DNA from: an uncultured Bacilli bacterium
GTDB taxonomy: Bacteria; Bacillota_I; Bacilli_A; RF39; UBA660
Assembly (NCBI GenBank): GCA_934089275.1
Contig: CAKOJJ010000001.1
Location: 124,001-188,000, forward strand
Reading direction: 5' to 3'
DNA: 64,000 bases
The position numbers and the translations under genes are program-made. Each line of letters opens with the position of its first letter. The stretch's first letter is position 1. A model generated the notes under the pieces. It saw only the letters and a program-made list of their open reading frames with translations, made no database searches and was not told the DNA's origin. Positions 54,342 to 61,682 of the stretch are shown here, piece by piece.

Positions 54342-54680
54342 TTAAATTACTTGAATTTTAAATCCTACAATTTTAGAATTTCTAACATTTTCTTCTCCAA
54401 ATATTTTATTAAATAAAGAAACAAATTCTTCCTTAGAACAATCTAAATTATTATTTAAGTATTCATCACTATTGCACAACGAATCTAAATCATCATATAT
54501 AAATTTATCAATAACTTTTGTAACTAAATATTTGTTTTCATCATCAATAATAATAAACTTGATTGTATCACCAACTTTAATACTTTCAGACTTTTCATTT
54601 AGTAATCTAAATTCAATATTTTTCTTTCCAGACAACATATCGTTATAAACTTCTTTGTATATTTTATACTTAAATTCCAT
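54342..54680 (-). CDS. ASCH-domain protein
   Basis: 112 residues, the whole length being one ASCH domain: MLSGKKNIEFRLLNEKS with the conserved GKK-E-R, then IKVGDTIKFIIIDDENK and a C-terminal KIVGFKIQVI strand. ASCH domains have a PUA-like fold and bind RNA or act as small hydrolases of modified nucleosides. Role here unknown. A second ASCH protein is encoded at 59210-59602. Confidence 0.82.
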   Translation of the reverse strand: MEFKYKIYKEVYNDMLSGKKNIEFRLLNEKSESIKVGDTIKFIIIDDENKYLVTKVIDKFIYDDLDSLCNSDEYLNNNLDCSKEEFVSLFNKIFGEENVRNSKIVGFKIQVI

Positions 54681-54762
54681 AAACTATCAACCATTCCTTA
54701 TTCTTAAAATCATCATAAATAATTCTATAAAAATTATATCATTTCTATACTTTACCCACAAC

Positions 54763-54787
54763 AAAAAACAAGGATTTATCCCTGTTT
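54763..54787 (-). terminator. Intrinsic terminator of the BtaA-like gene
   Basis: AAACAGGGAT/ATCCTTGTTT stem (one G-T pair), 2-3 base loop region, then a T run on the minus strand. Confidence 0.65.
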
Positions 54788-54790
54788 TAA

Positions 54791-55603
54791 CTATCTAGTT
54801 AATAAAATACCATTATCAGATTTTTCGAATCTTTTTATTTCACCATTAAAGAATTTTTCATATTCTTCTAAATTACCAAATATATAACTTAAAACATAAC
54901 CATCTTCGCTTAAATTAAAACCCTCAATTAGTTTTTTATATTCTTCTTTAGATATATATGCGCTTATATTTGATAAATATACTAAGTCATACGGATCAGT
55001 AAACTTACCACTTGTTTTAAAAATATCTCCAGTATGAAAATTAAATTCCACTCCATCTATTCTATCTCTCATAGAATAATAGACATCGTCTTGTAAATAC
55101 ATATTTTGTTTTAAAGCTTCCTCTCTAGAAACTACTTCACTTGAGAACAAACTTGAATTGGTAATTTCATACCAGTCAGTATGATTTAATAAAGCATCCC
55201 AAAGTTTTTGATGCTTTTCAGATAATTGTTTTCTCATCTTCTCAAAATATAGATCATCATAATATTCATCTAAAGTTGTTTTAGCACTTTCAACAAAAAA
55301 GCTTAAAAATTCTTCTTTAGATAAAGTCATTAATCCTGCTAACTTTAAACCAAGATAATATTCAGGATAAGCACTTATATCAAAACAATCAATACGTTTT
55401 GGAGATGTAATTGCCATATTAATTATTTGATCACCTGGACCTATAACAGATAAAATTCGTTTTTTAAATAATAAATAATCTATATAGTCTTGTATTCTTT
55501 CATTTGATTTCATATAAATAAAAGATTCTTCATGAAAATAAGTATTTTTCAAATTATTACCTTTATTATCCACTATTTTTAAAGCATCAGTTATTACATC
55601 CAT
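54791..55603 (-). CDS. DUF3419/BtaA-like S-adenosylmethionine-dependent enzyme
   Basis: 270 residues. The pattern SVIGPGDQIINMAITSPKRI then CFDISAYPEYYLGLKLAG is that of the DUF3419/BtaA group, a Rossmann-type fold related to the aminocarboxypropyl transferase that makes betaine lipids; the later TGDIF and DLVYLSNISAYIS also fit. Betaine-lipid synthesis is not claimed, as no BtaB-like methyltransferase is adjacent. It has its own promoter (55632-55659) and terminator. Confidence 0.65.
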   Translation of the reverse strand: MDVITDALKIVDNKGNNLKNTYFHEESFIYMKSNERIQDYIDYLLFKKRILSVIGPGDQIINMAITSPKRIDCFDISAYPEYYLGLKLAGLMTLSKEEFLSFFVESAKTTLDEYYDDLYFEKMRKQLSEKHQKLWDALLNHTDWYEITNSSLFSSEVVSREEALKQNMYLQDDVYYSMRDRIDGVEFNFHTGDIFKTSGKFTDPYDLVYLSNISAYISKEEYKKLIEGFNLSEDGYVLSYIFGNLEEYEKFFNGEIKRFEKSDNGILLTR

Positions 55604-55631
55604 ATAAACTTATCCCCTCTTTTTGAGAGGT

Positions 55632-55659
55632 ATTATATCATAACTATATAAATTGTCAA
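55632..55659 (-). promoter_or_regulatory. Promoter of the BtaA-like gene
   Basis: TTGACA (55654-55659), 16-base spacer ending TGA, TATAAT (55632-55637) on the minus strand. Confidence 0.8.
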
Positions 55660-55708
55660 AAAAATAGTTTAAACACTTAACCTTAAAGAGCTTTTAGTTA
55701 TTATCAAG

Positions 55709-55732
55709 AAAAAAGTGGTTTCTTACCACTTT
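55709..55732 (-). terminator. Intrinsic terminator of the RsgI-like gene
   Basis: AAAGTGGT/ACCACTTT stem, 5-base loop and T6 on the minus strand. Confidence 0.8.
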
Positions 55733-55801
55733 ATTTACAAACTTTAATTTTTTCTAAAAACACCTTATTATTAATTCAACAAATTCATTATCAACGTATA
55801 T

Positions 55802-56965
55802 TTATTGCCAAGTAGTTGCTCCTGATACATTGCCATTTAATGCATCAATATTTAACGAATAATATGTTCCATTGCATCTAGCAGTAAATGTATATCTTAT
55901 TTTTCCGTTATTCATGTCAAAGTAAGCTTGAACTAAATCACAAGTACTCGTATCAAGATTGAAATGTTTAACACCTATTGTTTTTGCTTGCTCCTCAGTT
56001 ATATCAGGTTTGTCCATTGGAACCACGCTTTTTTCAATAACACCACCTGTAACAGAATCAATCGTTACATAATATTTATTTTCATCGTTATAACCCATGA
56101 ATTTATATGAAAGACAATATGAACTACGTTTATCATCAACACGAGAAAGCGATGTACCTTTAATACCTAATGAACTAGCATTAATGGCTGCCATAGCGTA
56201 TTCTTTCGCTTTAGTAAGTCCAATATCAGCAGGATAATCAAATTTTGATGTTGCTGGTTTATTCTTATTATATGTACACCATACTCCACTTGTATCTGTT
56301 GGATCACTTGGAACAGATACTGCTACTTTAGTTGTTGTTTTCTTAGTTGTTGTTGTAGCTGCATTTGTTGTAGTCACAGCAGTTGTTTTTTCTTGTTTGT
56401 TTTCTTTTATATCTGTAATTTCCGTTACGCTTTTATCTTTCAAATCTTCTATTTTCAATTCTGGGTTTGCTTCAATTATGCTTTCTATATATGCTGCTTT
56501 GCTAACTGAGATATTATATTTTTCACTTAGTTGTTTTGAAGACTCAGTAGCCTTAGTTTCAATTATTTGTATTTCTTTATTCTTTGCTTTAAAATCTTCA
56601 TTTATAATGTTTGATACATCTGATGTAGAAACCTTACCTTCGACATTTAACAAAATAACTGTATCATCTTTTATAAATTCTTTTTCAATTAATCTACTAT
56701 TTATAATTTCAATCGCTGCTTTTATATCTTTTCCACTTACATCTTCTACAATTTCATTTGCATCTTCATTTAAAGCAACAGCATCAACTACAATATTCTC
56801 TTTATCAAGACTTAATTTTATGCTTGGATTAATGTCTAATATTATAGTAGATGTAACATCTATTTTCCCTTCCTTTTTATTATTTTTATTTAATATCAAA
56901 AATAATGAAATGATAACTAATACTGCCAAAACAATGGAGGAAATAATAAATACTTTCTTTTTCAT
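55802..56965 (-). CDS. RsgI-like membrane protein with PepSY-like repeats
   Basis: 387 residues. One N-terminal membrane segment, then an RsgI-type middle domain (STIILDINPSIKLSLDKE, VVDAVALNEDA), a helical part, a Thr-rich linker (TTAVTTTNAATTTTKKTTTK, about 195-215) and two PepSY-like units at the C-terminus (NKYYVTIDSVTGGVIE and TYYSLNIDALNGNV ends). In RsgI proteins an N-terminal anti-SigI domain lies before the membrane segment; it is missing here and no sigI is adjacent, so an anti-sigma role is doubtful. AGGAGAGTGAGTT precedes the ATG. Confidence 0.78.
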   Translation of the reverse strand: MKKKVFIISSIVLAVLVIISLFLILNKNNKKEGKIDVTSTIILDINPSIKLSLDKENIVVDAVALNEDANEIVEDVSGKDIKAAIEIINSRLIEKEFIKDDTVILLNVEGKVSTSDVSNIINEDFKAKNKEIQIIETKATESSKQLSEKYNISVSKAAYIESIIEANPELKIEDLKDKSVTEITDIKENKQEKTTAVTTTNAATTTTKKTTTKVAVSVPSDPTDTSGVWCTYNKNKPATSKFDYPADIGLTKAKEYAMAAINASSLGIKGTSLSRVDDKRSSYCLSYKFMGYNDENKYYVTIDSVTGGVIEKSVVPMDKPDITEEQAKTIGVKHFNLDTSTCDLVQAYFDMNNGKIRYTFTARCNGTYYSLNIDALNGNVSGATTWQ

Positions 56966-57014
56966 AACTCACTCTCCTAATATAAATATATCATATTAAT
57001 TCAAAATATAAAAC

Positions 57015-57040
57015 AAAAAAGGATAACCTTAGTTACCCTT
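57015..57040 (-). terminator. Intrinsic terminator of clpB
   Basis: AAGGGTAAC/GTTATCCTT stem (one G-T pair), 4-base loop, T6 on the minus strand; overlaps the stop. Confidence 0.75.
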
Positions 57041-59134
57041 AATTGTAACATCAAACTTGTCATCTTTATAATCAACTACTAAAGTAGAACCAAACTCAAG
57101 TTCACCATTAATTAAAACTTTAGCAATTGTTGTTTCAACAGTTCGACTCAATAAACGTTTTAGTGGTCTAGCTCCATATGTAACGTCATATCCATTTTCT
57201 ATCAAATAATTTCTTGCAGAATCAGTAAGTTTAATATGAATATTATTATCTTTTAATCTATCTTCCATTTCACGAATTAATTTATCTAGAATACATTTAA
57301 TGTTATCTTTAGTTAATGGGTTAAAGACAATTATTTCATCTATTCTATTGATAAATTCAGGTCTAAAGTATTTCTTAACGTCATTCATAACTTCACTTGT
57401 ATTACCATCTAAAATATGTTCACTTCCTAAGTTAGAAGTCATAATTATAATGGTATTTTTAAAGTCAACTGTACGTCCATTTGAATCTGTTACACGACCA
57501 TCATCAAGAATTTGAAGTAATAGATTTAAAACTTCTGGATGAGCTTTTTCTATTTCATCGAATAAAACGATTGAATATGGATTTCTTCTAACTGCTTCTG
57601 TTAATTGACCGCCTTCTTCATATCCTACATATCCAGGAGGAGATCCAATTAAACGAGAAACACTGTATTTTTCCATGTACTCACTCATGTCAATTCGAAT
57701 CATATGTTTTTCATCATCAAATAGTTCATAAGCAAGAGTTCTTGCAATTTCAGTTTTACCAACTCCAGTTGGACCTAAGAAGATAAATGAACCAATTGGT
57801 CTATTTGGATCCTTTATTCCACTTCTGCTTTTAATAATCGCGTCACTTACAAGTTTTATGGCTTCATCTTGACCAATAACTCTCTTCTTCATATTTTCTT
57901 CAAGATTCAAAAGTTTTTCTTTTTCGCCACTAACTAATTTACTTATTGGAATATTAGTCCATTTGCTTATTACTTCAGCAATACTTTCGCTTGTAACTGT
58001 ATCACTTAATATCTTGTTTTTTTCAAGTCCATTTAATTCAGCAAGTTCTCTTTCAAGTTCAGGAATATCACCATGACGAAGTTTAGCAGCTTTCGTTAAA
58101 TCATATTCATTTTCAGCTTGTTCAAGATCAAATTTAGCCTTTTCAATCTCTTTTTTCTTTTGTTTTATCTTATCATTAATACCTTTTTCTTTATCCCAAG
58201 CACTTCTTAATTCTTTTTCTTGAGATTGTTTTACTTCAAGTTCTTTATCAATCTCTTCTACACGTTTCTTAGAAAGTTCATCCTTTTCTTTTTTAATTGC
58301 TTCCCTTTCAATTTGTAAACGCATAATCTCGCGAGTTAAAGTATCTAGACTTGTTGGAACTGAATCCATTTGAACACGAATTGTTGCGCATGCTTCATCA
58401 ACAAGATCTATTGCTTTATCAGGCAAGAATCTATCCGTAATGTATCTATTTGATAAAGTAGCTGCTGTAATAAGAGCCTTATCTTGAATAGTAACACCAT
58501 GATGAATTTCAAATCTTTCTTTTAAACCACGAAGTATTGTTATAGTATCTTCTACACTAGGTGGAGCAACAATGATTTTTTGAAATCTTCTTTCAAGAGC
58601 ACCATCTTTTTCAATGAATTTACGATACTCATTTAAAGTTGTCGCACCAATTACATGAATTTCTCCACGAGCAAGCATAGGTTTTAGGATATTCGAAGTA
58701 TCCATTCCACCTTCTGCACCAGCACCAACAATCATATGTATTTCATCAATAAACATGATTATTTGACCTTCACTCTTTTTGATTTCATTTAAAACAGCTT
58801 TTAATCTTTCCTCAAATTCACCACGATATTTAGCACCAGCAATTAAGCTTGCAAGATCAAGTTCCCAGATAGTTTTATCTTTCAAACTATTTGGAACATC
58901 TCCTCTTACAATTCTTAAAGCAAGACCTTCAACAATAGCTGTTTTACCAACTCCTGGTTCTCCAATTAATACTGGATTGTTTTTTGTTTTACGAGAAAGT
59001 ATACGCGTTATACTACGTATTTCTTCATCTCTTCCAATTACTGGATCAATTTTGCCTTTTCTGACATCTTCAATGATATTACGACCATATTTTTCTAAAA
59101 CGTTTTCTTCTTTTTCTTCCATATTTGGATACAT
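57029..59134 (-). CDS. clpB: ClpB-type disaggregase lacking the N-terminal domain
   Basis: 701 residues. Two AAA+ domains (Walker A GEPGVGKTAI and GPTGVGKTEI; Walker B MFIDEIH and VLFDEIE) separated by a coiled-coil middle domain (about 270-385) with length nearer ClpB than ClpC. The N-terminal Clp repeat domain of about 150 residues is absent, as in some Mollicutes ClpB. The conserved GYVGYEEGGQLTEAVRR pore and D2 features are present. With DnaK it would rescue aggregated protein. It is controlled by a CIRCE element and a consensus promoter. Confidence 0.93.
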   Translation of the reverse strand: MYPNMEEKEENVLEKYGRNIIEDVRKGKIDPVIGRDEEIRSITRILSRKTKNNPVLIGEPGVGKTAIVEGLALRIVRGDVPNSLKDKTIWELDLASLIAGAKYRGEFEERLKAVLNEIKKSEGQIIMFIDEIHMIVGAGAEGGMDTSNILKPMLARGEIHVIGATTLNEYRKFIEKDGALERRFQKIIVAPPSVEDTITILRGLKERFEIHHGVTIQDKALITAATLSNRYITDRFLPDKAIDLVDEACATIRVQMDSVPTSLDTLTREIMRLQIEREAIKKEKDELSKKRVEEIDKELEVKQSQEKELRSAWDKEKGINDKIKQKKKEIEKAKFDLEQAENEYDLTKAAKLRHGDIPELERELAELNGLEKNKILSDTVTSESIAEVISKWTNIPISKLVSGEKEKLLNLEENMKKRVIGQDEAIKLVSDAIIKSRSGIKDPNRPIGSFIFLGPTGVGKTEIARTLAYELFDDEKHMIRIDMSEYMEKYSVSRLIGSPPGYVGYEEGGQLTEAVRRNPYSIVLFDEIEKAHPEVLNLLLQILDDGRVTDSNGRTVDFKNTIIIMTSNLGSEHILDGNTSEVMNDVKKYFRPEFINRIDEIIVFNPLTKDNIKCILDKLIREMEDRLKDNNIHIKLTDSARNYLIENGYDVTYGARPLKRLLSRTVETTIAKVLINGELEFGSTLVVDYKDDKFDVTIKGN

Positions 59135-59154
59135 ACTATCACCTCACAAGTATA

Positions 59155-59182
59155 ATTATACTCAAAAATTAGCACTTGTCAA
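59155..59182 (-). promoter_or_regulatory. Promoter of clpB
   Basis: TTGACA (59177-59182), 16-base spacer, TATAAT (59155-59160) on the minus strand; the -35 sits inside the CIRCE element. Confidence 0.85.
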
Positions 59183-59195
59183 GCACGAGTGCTAA
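59169..59195. promoter_or_regulatory. CIRCE element (HrcA operator)
   Basis: TTAGCACTT-N9-GAGTGCTAA, one mismatch from the TTAGCACTC-N9-GAGTGCTAA consensus. It overlaps the clpB -35, so HrcA binding would block the promoter and heat stress release it. Confidence 0.93.
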
Positions 59196-59209
59196 TTATA
59201 TAAAAATAC

Positions 59210-59602
59210 TTATTTTGTATAGTTCCAAATACCTAATTTACCCTTAGCTGGAATAAATTCATCTAACACTTGAATATCACTTAAAATCCAAGCATATCTG
59301 CCTTCTGCATACTCTCCACAGATATATTCTTTATAATTATTCTTTTTCATATCTTCAACAAAAGATGAACTCATGTAAACACAGTCAACAAGCTTACATT
59401 TACAAATAATATAACCATTATGCATACTTCTTTCCCCTACTAAACGAAGAAGATCAGTTCTTTCTTTAATATCCACATTACCTAAAGATGCATGAATATA
59501 AAGTTCACCTCGATAATTAGTCTTAAAACTTCTTGTTTCAATCATTTTATCTTTATCCATTATAAGAGTTGCAAATGGTTCTTTTAAACTTAATACTTTC
59601 AT
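59210..59602 (-). CDS. ASCH-domain protein
   Basis: 130 residues forming one ASCH domain: MKVLSLKEPFATLIMDKDK, IETRSFKTNYRGELYIHAS with the conserved E-R and G-L-IHAS, and a C-terminal YAWILSDIQVL then GKLGIWNY. PUA-like fold, probably nucleic acid or nucleotide related; function unknown. It starts 3 bases after the TetR gene and ends the small TetR operon. Confidence 0.87.
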   Translation of the reverse strand: MKVLSLKEPFATLIMDKDKMIETRSFKTNYRGELYIHASLGNVDIKERTDLLRLVGERSMHNGYIICKCKLVDCVYMSSSFVEDMKKNNYKEYICGEYAEGRYAWILSDIQVLDEFIPAKGKLGIWNYTK

Positions 59603-59605
59603 AAT

Positions 59606-60193
59606 TTATCCCTCTTTTATACATATTTTTATAATATTTATCATTTCTTCAACTGACATATCACAGTTGTTTTTAATCCAAGTTCCTATAAGAGCAACTA
59701 TACCATTTATATAAAATGACAAAATATATTCTCTCATTTTAGTTGGAACATCATATTTATCTAAAATAGGATTTAAAACATATTTTTCTAAGCTTTCATA
59801 ACGTTCTACTGACTTCATAGTTTTTCTTCTTGTAAATGATGCCAAAAAAATATTTTTATTGTCCTTAATATAATTTAGATATGGAACCAAATATTTATCG
59901 TTTATTAAATACAAATTTTCTTTAGAAGACACATTAATATTAGTTATAAAATCAGAAGTATCCTCAAAATAATCAAGAAACTTTTTATTTATAAATCCTA
60001 AAGTTTCTTCTAATAAATCATCTATTGATTCATAATGAAGATAAAACGTAGATCTATTAACACCAGCTTTTTTGCAAATTTCTTTTACTGTTATATATTC
60101 ATAATCTTTTTCATTTAATAAACAAATTAAAGCTTCATCCATTAAAAAAGCAGTGCTTGAATATTTTTCTTTTTGTTTATTCATCCGCACCAT
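59606..60193 (-). CDS. TetR/AcrR-family regulator
   Basis: 195 residues. N-terminal helix-turn-helix: YEYITVKEICKKAGVNRSTF then YLHYESIDDLLEE; the C-terminal region is of the TetR_C type often seen in Firmicutes (FYINGIVALIGTWIKN). It is third in the run 61088-60618, 60544-60200, 60193-59606, 59602-59210. A palindrome at 60563-60580 upstream of the second gene may be its operator. The start is at ATG 60193 or three codons later; neither has a strong ribosome binding site. Confidence 0.85.
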   Translation of the reverse strand: MVRMNKQKEKYSSTAFLMDEALICLLNEKDYEYITVKEICKKAGVNRSTFYLHYESIDDLLEETLGFINKKFLDYFEDTSDFITNINVSSKENLYLINDKYLVPYLNYIKDNKNIFLASFTRRKTMKSVERYESLEKYVLNPILDKYDVPTKMREYILSFYINGIVALIGTWIKNNCDMSVEEMINIIKICIKEG

Positions 60194-60199
60194 CTTTTC

Positions 60200-60544
60200 T
60201 TAATCTTCTTTTGCAATTTCACTAGCTAATTTTATTATATCATAAGAATATTTATCTTTTGAATTTTTTAATATTTTTTTGTAAATTGGATAATTAATAC
60301 TTACACATAAAATTCCAATTATTCCAATAACAATTCCTAGAATAACACTACTACCAATAACACTCATTGATAAGCACATTCCTGTTCCAAATATTAAAGC
60401 CGAAACTATTCCAAAAGAATATGCAAATACTTGTGCTGGTAATTTTGCCTTTCTATCAAGTTTCTTTAAAGCGATAACTTTCGATTCACTTTTCTTTGAA
60501 TATTCATTAGCTATTTGTTCTGCATAAATCTTATCTGTATTCAT
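60200..60544 (-). CDS. Small two-segment membrane protein
   Basis: 114 residues from the ATG at 60544, preceded by AAAGGAAGAATTTT; the frame is open to 60604 without a better start. The middle has two membrane segments (FAYSFGIVSALIFGTGMCLS and SSVILGIVIGIIGILCVSI), with charged ends on the same side. Not recognised. It starts the part of the operon that includes the TetR gene (6 bases downstream), so it is the likely target of that regulator. Confidence 0.72.
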   Translation of the reverse strand: MNTDKIYAEQIANEYSKKSESKVIALKKLDRKAKLPAQVFAYSFGIVSALIFGTGMCLSMSVIGSSVILGIVIGIIGILCVSINYPIYKKILKNSKDKYSYDIIKLASEIAKED

Positions 60545-60562
60545 AAAATTCTTCCTTTCATG

Positions 60563-60580
60563 TTTCAATTGTAATTGAAA
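60563..60580. promoter_or_regulatory. Operator-like palindrome before the small membrane protein gene
   Basis: TTTCAATT-N2-AATTGAAA, perfect; with flanking CAT/ATG it extends to 26 bases (60559-60584) with one mismatch. Placed in the leader of the TetR-containing operon, so a TetR site is inferred. Confidence 0.6.
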
Positions 60581-60617
60581 TATGTTAGAGAATGAACAAC
60601 ACAAATAAGTATTTTGT

Positions 60618-61088
60618 CTATTTTTTAATATACAATATATATATTAAAGCTAATATAACTAAGTAATCATAAAAATATAACTTATCAAACAATATAATTG
60701 GAAAGACAACTGCTACGATTAAAATCCCAATTTTAATAATTTTGGCAAACAAATTATTATTTTTAGTTAAATATACAAAATATGCCATTATTGGAGATAA
60801 AAACGCGAAGATTGTCCAACCTATTATAAATCTTTTTCCATATACTCCGTGTGTGATATATGCTGTTAAATAATAAGTTAATAACATGCTAAGCAAGAAT
60901 ACAAAAACATTTATCATCGCATACCATTTATTTTTACTATTTAAAGTAATCAAAACACCTATAAGTATATAAACTGAAATCGAAGAAAAAATATCACCTA
61001 ACACTTGTGTATATATATCAAACATTCTTATTACAAAGCCAAATATTAAACCAATTATAATCATGTTTAAAGGATTAACTTTTTTCAT
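60618..61088 (-). CDS. Membrane protein of unknown function
   Basis: 156 residues with five predicted membrane segments and short loops (MIIIGLIFGFVIRMFDIYTQ at the start). Not recognised. GCTGGTGATAGT precedes the ATG. It ends 74 bases before the start chosen for the next gene; the palindrome at 60563-60580 lies between them, so it may be a separate transcript. Confidence 0.7.
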   Translation of the reverse strand: MKKVNPLNMIIIGLIFGFVIRMFDIYTQVLGDIFSSISVYILIGVLITLNSKNKWYAMINVFVFLLSMLLTYYLTAYITHGVYGKRFIIGWTIFAFLSPIMAYFVYLTKNNNLFAKIIKIGILIVAVVFPIILFDKLYFYDYLVILALIYILYIKK

Positions 61089-61188
61089 ACTATCACCAGC
61101 ATTATTTTATCATAAATTATCTTATATATTCTTGGTATTTAATTAATGATCACAAAATTTACATCGTGATTATATTTAATACATGCTA

Positions 61189-61217
61189 TTGAAAACATTT
61201 TAAAAAAAATGTTATAT
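61189..61217 (+). promoter_or_regulatory. Promoter of the short plus-strand RNA
   Basis: TTGAAA (61189-61194), 17-base spacer, TTATAT (61212-61217); a TATATT with 18-base spacing overlaps it. Start of transcription expected near 61225. Confidence 0.7.
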
Positions 61218-61224
61218 TCTATTT

Positions 61225-61307
61225 AAGTGAGAAGCAAAGTTTCTTTAGGACGCGATGCTTACCACAATTGTGTTGTGCACCTTTTTCAAAAGAAAAGGTG
61301 CTTTTTT
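61225..61307 (+). ncRNA. Short antisense RNA, candidate antitoxin
   Basis: About 80 nucleotides, from a promoter at 61189-61217 to an intrinsic terminator at 61277-61307. It has no convincing coding sequence. It is fully complementary to the 3' untranslated part that the minus-strand toxin transcript would have if it runs past 61313. It also contains GCGATGCTTACCAC (61252-61265) and TAGGACG (61246-61252), both of which recur in the toxin mRNA 5' leader in the same sense. I infer an RNA antitoxin that pairs with the toxin mRNA. Confidence 0.65.
61277..61307 (+). terminator. Intrinsic terminator of the short plus-strand RNA
   Basis: Perfect GCACCTTTT/AAAAGGTGC stem followed by T6 on the plus strand. 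On the minus strand the hairpin is followed by ACAACAC, so it should not stop the toxin transcript. Confidence 0.88.
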
Positions 61308-61312
61308 ATATC

Positions 61313-61408
61313 TTATATTCCTTTTCTACAAAGAAGATATAATAATATAAAAATTATAATGATTAAACTTGTTACTAATAGTTCGATTTTAAATGAATGT
61401 TTAAACAT
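61313..61408 (-). CDS. Small hydrophobic peptide, candidate type I toxin
   Basis: 31 residues: a short start MFKHSFKIE, one membrane segment LLVTSLIIIIFILLYLL (about residues 10-26), and a basic end CRKGI. This is the shape of type I toxins such as the Fst, Ldr and TxpA groups, though I recognise no specific family. AAGGAAGTGATATATA precedes the ATG, a good Shine-Dalgarno, but that site is complementary to a leader segment and should be hidden in a 14-bp stem. A consensus promoter lies about 180 bases upstream. The long structured leader for so short a product, with an opposing RNA, supports the toxin call. Confidence 0.65.
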   Translation of the reverse strand: MFKHSFKIELLVTSLIIIIFILLYLLCRKGI

Positions 61409-61412
61409 TATA

Positions 61413-61474
61413 TATCACTTCCTTACTACAGCTTGTTTGCTGAAAATTCACGTCCTACATGTAAGAAAGTGATA
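61413..61474 (-). promoter_or_regulatory. Shine-Dalgarno-sequestering hairpin in the toxin mRNA leader
   Basis: On the minus strand TATCACTTTCTTAC (61461-61474) pairs with GTAAGGAAGTGATA (61413-61426): 14 pairs including one G-U, with a 34-base loop. The right arm contains the Shine-Dalgarno GGAAG of the 31-codon gene. Confidence 0.8.
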
Positions 61475-61580
61475 AGCATCGCATTCGTATTCTCGAGTAT
61501 TTATTTAAGCACAGTTTTTTTATATCTCAAAACTACAAAATTTTAAATTTGGAGACTCAGATTTTTAATATTTGTATTGA

Positions 61581-61609
61581 TTTATATGTAAATTGTTAAA
61601 ATCTGTCAA
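61581..61609 (-). promoter_or_regulatory. Promoter of the toxin mRNA
   Basis: TTGACA (61604-61609), 17-base spacer, TATAAA (61581-61586) on the minus strand. It implies a leader of about 165 bases before the 31-codon gene. Confidence 0.78.
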
Positions 61610-61682
61610 AAAAAAGCTACCAATTTTTAAGTTTTGTAGTTTTTACACTTTTTTACAAAAAAATTTGCAAATTATTGCAAAT

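Larger units (their letters stand above)
61089..61682. other. Intergenic region holding a candidate type I toxin-antitoxin locus
   Basis: 594 bases without a gene of usual size. It contains a plus-strand short RNA gene (about 61225-61307), a minus-strand 31-codon gene (61313-61408), a promoter for each, and three sets of inverted sequences that link the two transcripts. Described in the next entries. Confidence 0.8.

Noticed and set aside
56397..56999. 200-codon plus-strand open frame
   Set aside because: It is the mirror of the RsgI-like gene, with no ribosome binding site and a composition of Ser/Phe/Ile typical of reversed coding sequence.
61277..61307. Shared two-way terminator for toxin and antitoxin, as in Fst/par
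   Set aside because: Only the plus strand has a T run after the hairpin; on the minus strand ACAACAC follows, so the toxin transcript should continue.
61227..61472. Plus-strand open frame of 81 codons across the candidate antitoxin RNA
   Set aside because: It starts within the RNA, runs through the perfect terminator, has no ribosome binding site and an unlikely composition; the RNA reads better as non-coding.
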